DNA of 64,000 nt from a virus. The translations under genes were made by a program, and so were the position numbers. The notes beneath the pieces are model-generated. The model was not told the DNA's origin and searched no databases. It worked only from the letters and a program-made list of their open reading frames with translations. This document shows, piece after piece, positions 16,965-25,066 of this stretch (its first letter is position 1; the number at the start of each line of letters is the position of its first letter). The stretch covers positions 17,364 through 81,363 of the IMG/VR virus record IMGVR_UViG_3300035670_000127. One strand, given 5' to 3'.

Positions 16965-17570
16965 TTATTCTGGTATGCCGTAACGGCTTGTTATTTTCAC
17001 CCATGCTTTCAACGCCGCGATGGCGTCGTATCGCGGGTTATGCGGACTACCGTTTGGTGGAATTACACCCTCCTTCTTTAAGAAGGAATCCACTGAATGC
17101 GGATTCTCTCCTTTTAACAGGAGAAGCGTACCTACATCATGGATGCACATGGGTGACGGTTTTGGTGAGCTTGCATCCCAAATGTTGTATCCCTCTAGCA
17201 TCCCACGGTTTTTAAGGGATTGGGCAAAATACCCCTCAGATGCAATTGTGTTAAATAACCCCGTTTCCACCGGATTTGGACAATGTGCGATGACAACGAG
17301 TTGTTCGTCTACCGTCCCTACTTGCATGTCCAACCACCAATCTGAAAAGGATTGGTAAAGTTCGGTAGTGTCTTCCACCGTTTCAACAATCACCTGGCAC
17401 TGAGGCCAAACGTTTTCTTTTACCCACTGGTCTGGCCAGTGAGTCGGCTCTTCTGCGATTCTCTTTTCAAAGAGAATTTGAGAACCATCGGTGGTGTGAG
17501 TGACAACCGATATAGCGAATGCCTTGTCACGTAAAGCAAAAGTTTCTGCGTCAATCGATATTAATTTCAT
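16965..17570 (-). CDS. DEDDh-type 3'-5' exonuclease
   Basis: The 201-residue protein begins MKLISIDAETFAL, where D-x-E is Exo I. The C-terminal motif HNPRYDAIAALKAW has the H and D of Exo III, as in the DEDDh superfamily (RNase T, DNA polymerase III epsilon, Rv2179c-like). The middle D lies near VVIAHCPN or CIHDVGT. A single-domain enzyme of this size could trim RNA or act on DNA ends. AAGAGGAAACTACA precedes the ATG. Its substrate is uncertain. Confidence 0.8.
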   Translation of the reverse strand: MKLISIDAETFALRDKAFAISVVTHTTDGSQILFEKRIAEEPTHWPDQWVKENVWPQCQVIVETVEDTTELYQSFSDWWLDMQVGTVDEQLVVIAHCPNPVETGLFNTIASEGYFAQSLKNRGMLEGYNIWDASSPKPSPMCIHDVGTLLLLKGENPHSVDSFLKKEGVIPPNGSPHNPRYDAIAALKAWVKITSRYGIPE

Positions 17571-17616
17571 TGTAGTTTCCTCTTACGTTTTGTGTTTAAA
17601 ACCTTGACGATGTTTG

Positions 17617-18015
17617 TCAGCTTGGGCATGCAATTCCAATTCTGCAATAGCCTTCTGTTTCTCGTTTCTTCTCCGCGTCTCTGCATGGTGCAATGCGTCT
17701 TTCCTTTCGGCTACGCTCCATAACAAGCACCGTCAAAGCGTTTGCTAATACCCCAGCCGCCACCCTCTCAATCGTACCTACGAAAGGAGAATTGGCGACT
17801 ACCTTATCTTGCAACTTAGCAATCACATCACCACCGCCTAAATGATTGCTAATCAATTGCACTGCCCTTTCAGTGGGTGTTACTCCAATCCTATCTGCCT
17901 CTGCGGCCAGGCAACCATACAACTTCGGATAAAGAGATAATTCTAAGTTATATGGGTCTGGTAAAGTGCAATGCACAGTGCCAGCTAATCCCGTCATCTC
18001 ATTGAACATATTCAC
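17617..18015 (-). CDS. Hypothetical protein, 3' end possibly frameshifted
   Basis: The first 100 residues look natural, with an RHH-like or helical segment (ERAVQLISNHLGGGDVIAKLQDKVV) and a hydrophobic helix (VLANALTVLVM). After MERSRK the annotated frame turns into an unlikely Cys/Arg-rich tail. The neighbouring frame gives a plausible helical tail (DALHHAETRRRNEKQKAIAE...) that ends at 17583. A one-base indel near 17695-17705 would join them. The start overlaps the upstream gene by 4 bp (ATGA). Confidence 0.55.
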   Translation of the reverse strand: MNMFNEMTGLAGTVHCTLPDPYNLELSLYPKLYGCLAAEADRIGVTPTERAVQLISNHLGGGDVIAKLQDKVVANSPFVGTIERVAAGVLANALTVLVMERSRKERRIAPCRDAEKKRETEGYCRIGIACPS

Positions 18016-18383
18016 ACCTCTCCATCCATTCTGTCACTCCTGCTATACAAGGTATGATTCAGTTTCTTAAATAAGACCGTAACCTTACCATTGTTATCGT
18101 ATCCTTTTTGCACGGATAGCAGGCATAAATGGATAGCAAAGCTAATATGTAACCACTTCTCCTCTGTTGGACTCAATCCTATACTTGCTGCACCCACTAC
18201 CGCATAATGCGACTGAATATAATTTATCACTTGCGATGGTAAGGTGTGCTCGTCCTCACCCATACAACATGCCCATAATTTATGTGACTGGGTAACCATA
18301 TCATCCCAGTCTAATACCCCTAAGGCACCGTAAACTTCACTTGCTAATATATAATTAGCACCATAGTAATTAATTACTCGCAT
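18012..18383 (-). CDS. Hypothetical protein (123 aa)
   Basis: I do not recognise this protein. It is helical with a hydrophobic stretch (WLHISFAIHLCLLSV) and several Cys. AAAGGGTGTGAT precedes the ATG, and its stop overlaps the next gene. It belongs to the run of small minus-strand genes between the Gp37/Gp68 protein and the exonuclease. Confidence 0.6.
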   Translation of the reverse strand: MRVINYYGANYILASEVYGALGVLDWDDMVTQSHKLWACCMGEDEHTLPSQVINYIQSHYAVVGAASIGLSPTEEKWLHISFAIHLCLLSVQKGYDNNGKVTVLFKKLNHTLYSRSDRMDGEV

Positions 18384-18397
18384 ATCACACCCTTTCG

Positions 18398-19246
18398 TTA
18401 AAATAATCCCGTTTGCTTCGCCTCATCTTTTTTGAGGGATGGAGGCAATTCCTTACACCCAAGCACCTCTTTATATTGGGTCGCGTTAATTGGGTGGGCA
18501 CTCTCAAAAACTGAGCCTAGCTGTTTCAAAAAGAAGTAAGTCCCGGCTACATGGCAAGCCGCCATTAAATCCACTGCCCAATCTAACAGCATGGGTCGCG
18601 CCTTCGCTTTTTGAGTGCGTTCTCCACCACAAACTACCCAGTCAACCTGACCTAATTGCGACCTATCAAACTCAATATGGGTTAGCATAGGTTCAATAGA
18701 TAGCCACATGTTTGTGGCACTGGAATTAACCAGTGAATCGATTTTATACACCTCCTCTTGACTGCAAATTGTCACCCCGACCCAAAGGTTAGGGATAGCT
18801 AAATCGTAGTGTTGCAACGATTCGTGCCTCTTAGTCAGAATAAGGAACTGCTGTTGCGGCCTCGTCCTGACAAAAGCTAATACCTTATTGACCACCTCGT
18901 CGGCCATAGACTGAGTTACTTTTTCTTTGCCGCCATCTAACTTTTCATCGAAGTGATAAAGATAAGTCGCCTCATTATAAAACTCCCTTAACCCTAGCAA
19001 ATCGCACATGTCGCCAATAAAAACAACTTCTTTTTTAGGCGCGTACCTGTTAGGATTATCCAACTCCCAACCTTTGATAGACGGCTTAAATCCAAATTGG
19101 CTATAATGAAGGTTGGGCATGTTAGACAGCCTCCTTTTTACGATAGCCTCTGCATAGCAGTTGTCACACCCATTAGATACTTTGACCATTCCGCAACCCG
19201 TAACTGGATTCCAAGTATGGTCACAGTATTCAATTTTCGTTGGCAT
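18398..19246 (-). CDS. Phage Gp37/Gp68 family protein (DUF5131)
   Basis: The 282-residue sequence starts with the family signature: TWNPVTGCGMVKVSNGCDNCYAEAI (family pattern TWNPxxGC...GCxxCYA). It continues with KGWELDNP, VFIGDMCDL, FLILTKRH, NLWVGVTI, LSIEPML and VVCGGE. The Cys arrangement is radical-SAM-like, and the family is widespread in phages and mobile elements, often called DUF5131. No reaction is established. GGAGGTAACGAAA precedes the ATG, and its start overlaps the upstream paralog pair. Confidence 0.92.
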   Translation of the reverse strand: MPTKIEYCDHTWNPVTGCGMVKVSNGCDNCYAEAIVKRRLSNMPNLHYSQFGFKPSIKGWELDNPNRYAPKKEVVFIGDMCDLLGLREFYNEATYLYHFDEKLDGGKEKVTQSMADEVVNKVLAFVRTRPQQQFLILTKRHESLQHYDLAIPNLWVGVTICSQEEVYKIDSLVNSSATNMWLSIEPMLTHIEFDRSQLGQVDWVVCGGERTQKAKARPMLLDWAVDLMAACHVAGTYFFLKQLGSVFESAHPINATQYKEVLGCKELPPSLKKDEAKQTGLF

Positions 19247-19646
19247 TTTCGTTACCTCCAGTGCTTAATGTCGTTAGATGCCCTGAATCTAATATGATTA
19301 GACCGGCATCATGTAGCTTAGTATCTAATTGAATGATTTCGTCATCTGTGAATGTCTTCTTTAAGAATGACCTTACTCTGTATATAGTCCTCTTTCTTGC
19401 ATCCTCTTTTCTGATAACCTCCGCCTCTTCATCCGAATAAGGTTCGGCTCTGCAACTATCGCAACTAAATTTTGAACTAGGCATTGTATCTGTGCCATCT
19501 ATTCGTCTAAACCGATGGCCGCCCGCCTCAAAATAGTTTTTGGTGACATGATTCACTACATGAATCGATTTCTGTTGGCCGTGGTATGTACTCCACTTAA
19601 CCGCAATTACCTTGTCACCCCGTGATAAATCTTGGAATTTTGTCAT
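19230..19646 (-). CDS. Small beta-barrel-like protein, paralog 1
   Basis: The N-terminal half is strand-rich (LSRGDKVIAVKWSTYHGQQKSIHVVNHVTKNYFEAGGHRFRR), and the C-terminal half is helical (YSDEEAEVIRKEDARKRT...FTDDEIIQL). It shares this pattern and several motifs with the gene just upstream, so the two arose by tandem duplication. GAGGAGGTGAA precedes the ATG. A CDSC pair is present here but absent in the paralog. The function is unknown. Confidence 0.65.
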   Translation of the reverse strand: MTKFQDLSRGDKVIAVKWSTYHGQQKSIHVVNHVTKNYFEAGGHRFRRIDGTDTMPSSKFSCDSCRAEPYSDEEAEVIRKEDARKRTIYRVRSFLKKTFTDDEIIQLDTKLHDAGLIILDSGHLTTLSTGGNENANEN

Positions 19647-19655
19647 TTCACCTCC

Positions 19656-20045
19656 TCAATCTTGGTCGTTATCTTTACCCAATCCCCATGCGTTAGCTTC
19701 GGTAAGTATGTCATGCAATTTCAGCAACTCATCAGGTGTGAACCTCCTTATTAGGAATCCTTTTGTTTTCGATATAGCCCGCCGTTGCCGATTTTCAGAT
19801 TCAACTTCGTCGGCGAGTTCCTTTGTATAAGGAGTTGCCGAATAACTCCATGAGTCAGAAGTTCCACCTCCTTTTTCGTCACCATTATCTTTTCTAAACC
19901 GTGTCTGTGTTCCATGATAATCCACATCAAAGAAATGTGGTGTAATATGAATAACATTAGATACTGTTCTAAGACTGATGTAATTGCCGTAAGCGGTAAC
20001 TATCACCTTGTCACCAACTGACACGCTCTCAAATTTACGTTCCAT
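19656..20045 (-). CDS. Small beta-barrel-like protein, paralog 2
   Basis: It resembles its neighbour: VSVGDKVIVTAYGNYISLRTVSNVIHITPHFFDV aligns with the other's GDKVIAV...VVNHVTKNYFEA. The tails YTKELADEVESENRQRRAI and FTPDELLKL also align with YSDEEAEVIRKEDARKRTI and FTDDEIIQL. AAGAGGCTAAA precedes the ATG. Phage proteins of this shape are usually uncharacterised. Confidence 0.65.
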   Translation of the reverse strand: MERKFESVSVGDKVIVTAYGNYISLRTVSNVIHITPHFFDVDYHGTQTRFRKDNGDEKGGGTSDSWSYSATPYTKELADEVESENRQRRAISKTKGFLIRRFTPDELLKLHDILTEANAWGLGKDNDQD

Positions 20046-20112
20046 TTTAGCCTCTTAATTAAGTTAGTATCATCCTCTAATCCACTCACTAGAATGGACT
20101 AGAGGCTAACAG

Positions 20113-20448
20113 CTACCGTCTATTCGGCGACCTCCTCGGTTCAGCGACATCATGGGTCTTGTCAAAGGATTGAAAGTATTTTAAAATTGTGCCCCAATTC
20201 AAGTCTTCTTGTCTTTTTACAATTTCGGTTGCGTACTCAATCGGCATCCAAACCACTTCACCACTGCGTACCATGTTCACATCCTCGATAAGGTTGAGGT
20301 GATGGGTATTGCAAAGTACATCGATTGATCTGTATTGGTAAAACTTCGCTGTCGCATTGAGTGATACACACCACTCCAAATCGCCACCAACCATCTGTTT
20401 TTCCACCGGCAACACCTTTTGCATTGCATCGATTTTCACTTGATTCAT
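20113..20448 (-). CDS. Hypothetical protein (111 aa)
   Basis: I do not recognise this protein. It has mixed strands and helices (MQKVLPVEKQMVGGDLEWCVSLNATAKFYQYRSI...EIVKRQEDLNWGTILKYFQSF). AAAAGGGCAGTTATT precedes the ATG. The gene is downstream of the ftsK terminator and so probably has its own promoter. A hairpin built on CCTCTA/TAGAGG (about 20075-20105) lies after it. Confidence 0.55.
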   Translation of the reverse strand: MNQVKIDAMQKVLPVEKQMVGGDLEWCVSLNATAKFYQYRSIDVLCNTHHLNLIEDVNMVRSGEVVWMPIEYATEIVKRQEDLNWGTILKYFQSFDKTHDVAEPRRSPNRR

Positions 20449-20516
20449 AATAACTGCCCTTTTAGGTTAATTTGTTAAACACACTTAGCTTATTTCACAG
20501 TTTATGCCAAAACGAA

Positions 20517-20552
20517 AAAAGCTATTGGATTCAAATACATCCAATAGCTTTT
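20517..20552 (-). terminator. Terminator of the ftsK-like gene
   Basis: AAAAGCTATTGGAT (20517-20530) pairs with ATCCAATAGCTTTT (20539-20552), followed on the minus strand by a T-rich tract. It lies about 37 bp past the translocase stop. Confidence 0.88.
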
Positions 20553-20570
20553 CATTGGTAGTGTCAAGGC

Positions 20571-20601
20571 ATGTGTCCAATTTTTGGACTACGCTTTACA
20601 C
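20571..20601. repeat. 31-bp dispersed repeat, copy 1
   Basis: The segment holds a perfect palindrome, GTCCAA-TTT-TTGGAC, and continues into the last codons of the translocase gene. It matches 29 of 31 bases of the reverse complement of 55492-55522. Its nature (recombination site, transposon end or operator) is open. Confidence 0.7.
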
Positions 20602-22628
20602 TTGCTAATTTCTGATTTTATATGGCCAATATACCTGTCTATAAGCCCGTCATTATCAGTGTGGTTTCTACTAAAAACAGGGGTGTGCAATCTCGTTACT
20701 TTGTCACCCGTATCTCTCAGCAATGCGTCCCCCGTTTCAATTAGCTTATTCGCAGGGAAGTTCGCCCCTCCAAAGGTATAAGCATCCTTCGGGCTGTTAA
20801 GCAAGAATGATAGCTTGGTCGACTCCTCTATCAATCTACTGCCACTCGCGCCAAATATCCCTTTCATTGCAAACGTGCCGACGGAGTAGAAAAAAATTCC
20901 GTACTTACGGCCAGTGGTGACAATACTAGCGATAATCGACCCCAGCCGCTCCCTAGTGCCTTTATCATTAAACAAGGCACCTACCTCCTCCAATACAATA
21001 AAGATAATAGGAAGCGTGTCTTTACCCTCTTTGGTCAACTTCGCATTTACCGTGGTGATGTGCTGACATTGATATTTCTGTAGCAATGCCACTCGATTCT
21101 GAAGCTCGTTAGCCAACTTCTCAAGCATTTTCACCGACTCAAGGTGAGAGGTTGCCGTCCCCTGAATAAAACTATCTTTTAGCGGCGCATACTTCATTGC
21201 CGTCGCCCCGTTTATATCACTGATATAATAGGCTAACTTGAGTCGCTTGGTCTTAATTGACCACAGCATTTGGTAAATCAAAATAGAGTGCAATAAGCTA
21301 CTTTTGCCACTCCCTTTACGTCCCACGATAAGAAGGTCTTGCAGTTTAAATCCGCACTTGATAACACGGTTAGCACCTACGTCTGTGCCTAGTAAAATTG
21401 GCAATTCAACACCTTTAGGAATTGATGCAATACTCCCTTTAATTAACTCCTTAAACAACACCGTTCCCCTGGCGTCGCTTGGTTTATTCACCACGTACAC
21501 GTAATGGCTATCCTGCACCTCAAAAGTGACATCGTTTTGACCTACCCCCATTAACCTAGCTATCTCCCCTTCTGCTTTACGCCACGTCTCCTGCTGGCCG
21601 ATAACAGCGGAGGTGGGAGACATGGTAAAACGAGTGGTAAAGATTCCATCGTGGCGGTTAAGGTCGGTGAAGCCTAACCCTAAAGTGATTAACCCGTCCC
21701 TTATCTTATCCTCTATTACATCTCCCTTGCTAGGGTTTGGTAATTGAGTGGTTAGTTTAGGTGACACGGCCTTAACCACTTGCAACTCCTTCTTAGGAGG
21801 TGCGGCCTTAGCCACTAGCCTGACTGGTTCTGTCACTTTAGGAGGTGCGGGCATAACAGGCGTGGTCACAATGTCTGTCAATACCGGCACCTCGTTTTGA
21901 AACGGTTTAGAAGTTATCCCAATCCTCTGGTGGCTGCTGCTGATTGGGTCGGCTGTTTCCTGAGTTAACGGCATGGGGTCTGTCGTTTCTATTGCCTGAG
22001 TTCGTTGGCCTCTCACTCGGTCTGCCCATGCGGGGAGCGTGAGAGGTGGGATTTTTTTTTTAACAGCGATTTGTATTCTATTCACTACCGGCTCCATACG
22101 GTGGCCATAGAGGTCGTAGCCCAAGACAAACATGCTTAGGCAACATACCGCAATAATCGCCAATCCCCCTAACATAACAAGCGACATAGTAACCCCAAAC
22201 CACTCGACTGGGTATAACCACACCTGCCCCACGATATTCAACATATTGCCACTTCTGTCAGTAGGGATAGGCCATTGATTCTCGATAATCTTAATCACCT
22301 CCCAACCCGATATGAAAAACTGGGTAACTATAAGGCTAACGCCTCCTTTTACCAGCACCCAAATTGTTTCGCCTTGAGTAATAATGGCCTGACATGACCC
22401 TAGCCAAAAGATGATAGACGACAGGATAATAAAAGTATCCAAATAGTATCTGCCAAATACCATCTCCAACGTCAAATAGACAGGTACTGCCACCGTACCC
22501 ACATCCCCAGGTGCGACATTGAGTGTGATAGCGTCTTGCAAATGCAACATCCCTTTGATATACCAGAAAGATATATACGAGACAATTGCACAACCCGCAA
22601 GAACTTTAATCGATCCATGTTTTTCCAT
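20589..22628 (-). CDS. FtsK/SpoIIIE-like DNA translocase
   Basis: The 679-residue protein has several N-terminal membrane segments (residues about 7-27, 60-80, 90-110, 150-175), a Pro-rich linker (about 200-300) and a C-terminal motor domain. Walker A is IVGRKGSGKSSLLHSIL, and Walker B is IIFIVLEEVGALFND. TGRKYGIFFYSV fits the FtsK core. The C-terminus ends soon after the motor, so the DNA-reading gamma domain of FtsK is absent or unrecognisable. Such motors pump double-stranded DNA at membranes. It could act in segregation or transfer of the plasmid form. GGAGGTTAAGGTT precedes the ATG. It follows a membrane gene and the centromere-like array. Confidence 0.88.
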   Translation of the reverse strand: MEKHGSIKVLAGCAIVSYISFWYIKGMLHLQDAITLNVAPGDVGTVAVPVYLTLEMVFGRYYLDTFIILSSIIFWLGSCQAIITQGETIWVLVKGGVSLIVTQFFISGWEVIKIIENQWPIPTDRSGNMLNIVGQVWLYPVEWFGVTMSLVMLGGLAIIAVCCLSMFVLGYDLYGHRMEPVVNRIQIAVKKKIPPLTLPAWADRVRGQRTQAIETTDPMPLTQETADPISSSHQRIGITSKPFQNEVPVLTDIVTTPVMPAPPKVTEPVRLVAKAAPPKKELQVVKAVSPKLTTQLPNPSKGDVIEDKIRDGLITLGLGFTDLNRHDGIFTTRFTMSPTSAVIGQQETWRKAEGEIARLMGVGQNDVTFEVQDSHYVYVVNKPSDARGTVLFKELIKGSIASIPKGVELPILLGTDVGANRVIKCGFKLQDLLIVGRKGSGKSSLLHSILIYQMLWSIKTKRLKLAYYISDINGATAMKYAPLKDSFIQGTATSHLESVKMLEKLANELQNRVALLQKYQCQHITTVNAKLTKEGKDTLPIIFIVLEEVGALFNDKGTRERLGSIIASIVTTGRKYGIFFYSVGTFAMKGIFGASGSRLIEESTKLSFLLNSPKDAYTFGGANFPANKLIETGDALLRDTGDKVTRLHTPVFSRNHTDNDGLIDRYIGHIKSEISKCKA

Positions 22629-22640
22629 AACCTTAACCTC

Positions 22641-23243
22641 CTAATAGTAGTGATGAATGACATTCCCCTTGTTACCCCCTCCTCTACGGCGGTTGCCGTG
22701 CGACTGGTTAGGGCTATACACAAAGTAGGTTAGGGCACTGATTGCCATGGCGATAGCGACTGCCAAAATAAACATAATTGCAAGGAGGTGCTCTTCGGTT
22801 GACCAAGTGGGTCTCAGTGCGACAGACTCCTCAATCATGCGGCTTAACGTGCCGCTACCTATGTATCCACCCGCATTGACCACCTCCTTTTCATTGAGGG
22901 TATAAGAGTAGGTAAAGTAGCTGGGCATCCAACTCGTTGGAATAGAAGTGGCTTGCAAGTACACATTCCAAGCTCCCGCTATCGTCGACGCGGCGACTGC
23001 TATCACCAGAAAGACAGCAATAACAAATGCTCTCCATACGGGTTTTGAGAATGACAACATAATAATGAACGCGAGGGTGGTAAGCATGGGGACGACATAC
23101 CCCACTCCCCCAAAAAGCAAAGTGAGTACCCTAGTTAGAGGTTCAAATGCCCCTGCATACAGGGAGGTAGTGAGACCGAGGCTTCCTACTATAACAAGCC
23201 CGTTGGCTATGGAAAAAAAATTTTTTTGCGATTTATTACTCAT
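22641..23243 (-). CDS. Membrane protein, likely partner of the translocase
   Basis: The 200-residue product has about five hydrophobic segments (GLVIVGSLGLTTSLYAG, VVPMLTTLAFIIMLSF, AFVIAVFLVIAVAAS, LLAIMFILAVAIAMAISAL) and a basic C-terminal tail (GNRRRGGGNKGN). AAAGAGGATTTT precedes the ATG. It lies 12 bp upstream of the ftsK-like gene and is the first gene leftward of the repeat array, so it probably forms one unit with the translocase. No family is recognised. Confidence 0.7.
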   Translation of the reverse strand: MSNKSQKNFFSIANGLVIVGSLGLTTSLYAGAFEPLTRVLTLLFGGVGYVVPMLTTLAFIIMLSFSKPVWRAFVIAVFLVIAVAASTIAGAWNVYLQATSIPTSWMPSYFTYSYTLNEKEVVNAGGYIGSGTLSRMIEESVALRPTWSTEEHLLAIMFILAVAIAMAISALTYFVYSPNQSHGNRRRGGGNKGNVIHHYY

Positions 23244-23276
23244 AAAATCCTCTTTAAAATGAAACGGTTACGGGAG

Positions 23277-23434
23277 GTTGACACAAATTGCGTTAGTTTG
23301 TGTTCGGTTGACACAGGTTGACACAGTTTGACGCAATCTGCTATTATTTTACACAAGTTGATACAGTTTAACACAATTTGTGTCAACCTGTGTTAATTTA
23401 GCACAAATTGACGCAATCTGTGTCAACTTGTGTA
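23277..23434. repeat. Centromere-like (parC) repeat array 1
   Basis: Tightly packed 10-11 bp words of the type GTTGACACA, TTGACGCAA, TGTGTCAAC and GTTAACACA occur in both orientations over about 158 bp. The array lies just upstream of parM and between divergent genes. ParM-type partition loci have such arrays (parC), bound by ParR and holding the operon promoter. Promoter-like TTGACG/TGTAAA spaced 17 bp occurs at its right end. Confidence 0.8.
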
Positions 23435-23491
23435 AAGTATCGTATAAAAATTTTTACCTGTCAAGGTATATTAAAAAGAGGGTTTATAAAC

Positions 23492-24646
23492 ATGCAGAAT
23501 TTATCTGAAATATTACTACATGGAATCACCAACGGGTTAAGAAAACCGAATATTGTTTTCGGAGGCGTCGACGCTGGGAATGGTTATTCAAAGGGGCTGT
23601 TTTACGTTTTAGTAAACAACCGCTATCAGGTGGTTGAAGTATGTATCCCATCGATAGTCGCCGCGGGTCGAATCGAGACTAATCCGTTCCTTGCTAGTAA
23701 TGAGGGGATTCAAGAGAAGCTATTGCAACTAACCAGCGGTGATGGCCTCCCTTTCACAGTGGCAATGGACATGTCCGTCGATGCAAACAAAATGAATGCG
23801 CTACCAACTGGAGGAGATGTGTATCAATCCTCTATCGCACGAGGCGCATTGGTTCACGCCGTTATTACGAAAGCATTGACTAGCATCGATGCTAATTTTG
23901 GAGGTCAGGAAATCACCTGCTATTTAGCGGGTACGACCATGGCGAGTAACTATTGGGTGGATAATGGTTTGCAAAAAAATCAGCAACGAATCGCAGAGGT
24001 TGCCGCGGCTATTGGGTCTCCTTTCAGTACCTCTAATCAGTACCCAATTATCAATATTGCCCGTACCGAGGTCTTTGGAGAGACTTTGGCCGCAATGTTA
24101 TCTGTTACCATCGATGAGAATGGAAACAATAACGGGGAGTATGCAGATGGTAGTGAAATTGTCTTTGTTGACGTCGGACATACGGACACTGTGATTTTGG
24201 TTGCGGAGATTAAAAACGGTCTCCCAAACATTATCAAACGTCAATCTATCCGAATGGGGATAGGTAGTGGTGTGTTAGAGGTCGTAGCGCATCGCGTCGG
24301 ACATGTCACCGAAAAACCAGTATCCGCCGAACTAGGTTTATTATCTCGTCCTTCGGTAAAACATCGTGGCCGGACGATAGATTTGCTTCCCTTCCAAAAG
24401 GAGGCAATGAACGGGTTAAGTCAACAAGTGCTAGGCTACATATCCAAAGCGATAGGTAGGGGTGATGATTTTGATGCGACTTACTTGGTCGGCGGTTTCC
24501 CACAAGTCGCCATCAAGTTATTCGGGCCGGGTTACTTTACCAATTACGGGCAGATACATAACTTGCAAGTGCCCGACCTGCCCATCTATGCCAACGCACG
24601 GGGCGCATTGCGGGGGCTCATTAAACGAATTATCAACAAGAGGTAG
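23492..24646 (+). CDS. parM: ParM-like actin-family segregation ATPase
   Basis: I choose the ATG at 23492, behind AAGAGGGTTTATAAAC. The frame is open further upstream but runs through the repeats. The 384-residue protein has the actin-fold signatures: GGVDAGNGYSK (phosphate 1), VFVDVGHTDTVILV (phosphate 2) and TYLVGGFPQ (adenosine). ParM filaments push plasmid copies apart using ATP. The order repeat array-parM-small basic protein is that of type II partition loci. This is the strongest evidence for a plasmid-like stage. Confidence 0.88.
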   Translation: MQNLSEILLHGITNGLRKPNIVFGGVDAGNGYSKGLFYVLVNNRYQVVEVCIPSIVAAGRIETNPFLASNEGIQEKLLQLTSGDGLPFTVAMDMSVDANKMNALPTGGDVYQSSIARGALVHAVITKALTSIDANFGGQEITCYLAGTTMASNYWVDNGLQKNQQRIAEVAAAIGSPFSTSNQYPIINIARTEVFGETLAAMLSVTIDENGNNNGEYADGSEIVFVDVGHTDTVILVAEIKNGLPNIIKRQSIRMGIGSGVLEVVAHRVGHVTEKPVSAELGLLSRPSVKHRGRTIDLLPFQKEAMNGLSQQVLGYISKAIGRGDDFDATYLVGGFPQVAIKLFGPGYFTNYGQIHNLQVPDLPIYANARGALRGLIKRIINKR

Positions 24647-24652
24647 GAAACG

Positions 24653-25066
24653 ATGCCTAAACAACGAATGACTAAACAAAGAAGGAAGGCGAAAGGAGCG
24701 GCCAAAGTGAGACGACTTAATTTGAATTTACATCCTGAGACAAACCAGCGACATGCGCTGATAGCACACCTATTAGACAGAATGGGTATCCCCACTTCGC
24801 AGGCAACTTACGAGGTGCTGTTAGAGTGGGCACTAGACACAGCGAGACTGATAGCTAAGGAGAAGTATAGGCTTGATGACATGACAATTAAACACATGTC
24901 GCCAGGCGATTTACTAAGGGTAATCACAGACGATTACGTCCCTCCAATTGCCACCGTCAAGGTGGTCCGTGAGACGACAGTTATTCCGCAAATTCCAACT
25001 GAAAGAGGACAATACAATGAAATTCAGACTGACACTAGCGACGACTTTGACATTGACAGCATTTAA
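24653..25066 (+). CDS. Probable ParR-like centromere-binding protein
   Basis: The 137-residue protein has a basic N-terminus (MPKQRMTKQRRKAKGAAKVRR). An RHH-like segment follows: a strand (RRLNLNLHP) then helices (TNQRHALIAHLLDRM, SQATYEVLLEWALDTARLIAKEK). The acidic C-terminus (TSDDFDIDSI) could contact ParM filaments. It lies 6 bp after parM, where ParR normally sits. I infer the role from fold and position. The sequence itself is not diagnostic. Its end overlaps the start of the next gene. Confidence 0.65.
   Translation: MPKQRMTKQRRKAKGAAKVRRLNLNLHPETNQRHALIAHLLDRMGIPTSQATYEVLLEWALDTARLIAKEKYRLDDMTIKHMSPGDLLRVITDDYVPPIATVKVVRETTVIPQIPTERGQYNEIQTDTSDDFDIDSI

Noticed and set aside
23277-23434. 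CRISPR array
   Set aside because: The repeat words are only 10-11 bp, occur in both orientations and have no regular spacers; no cas genes are nearby.
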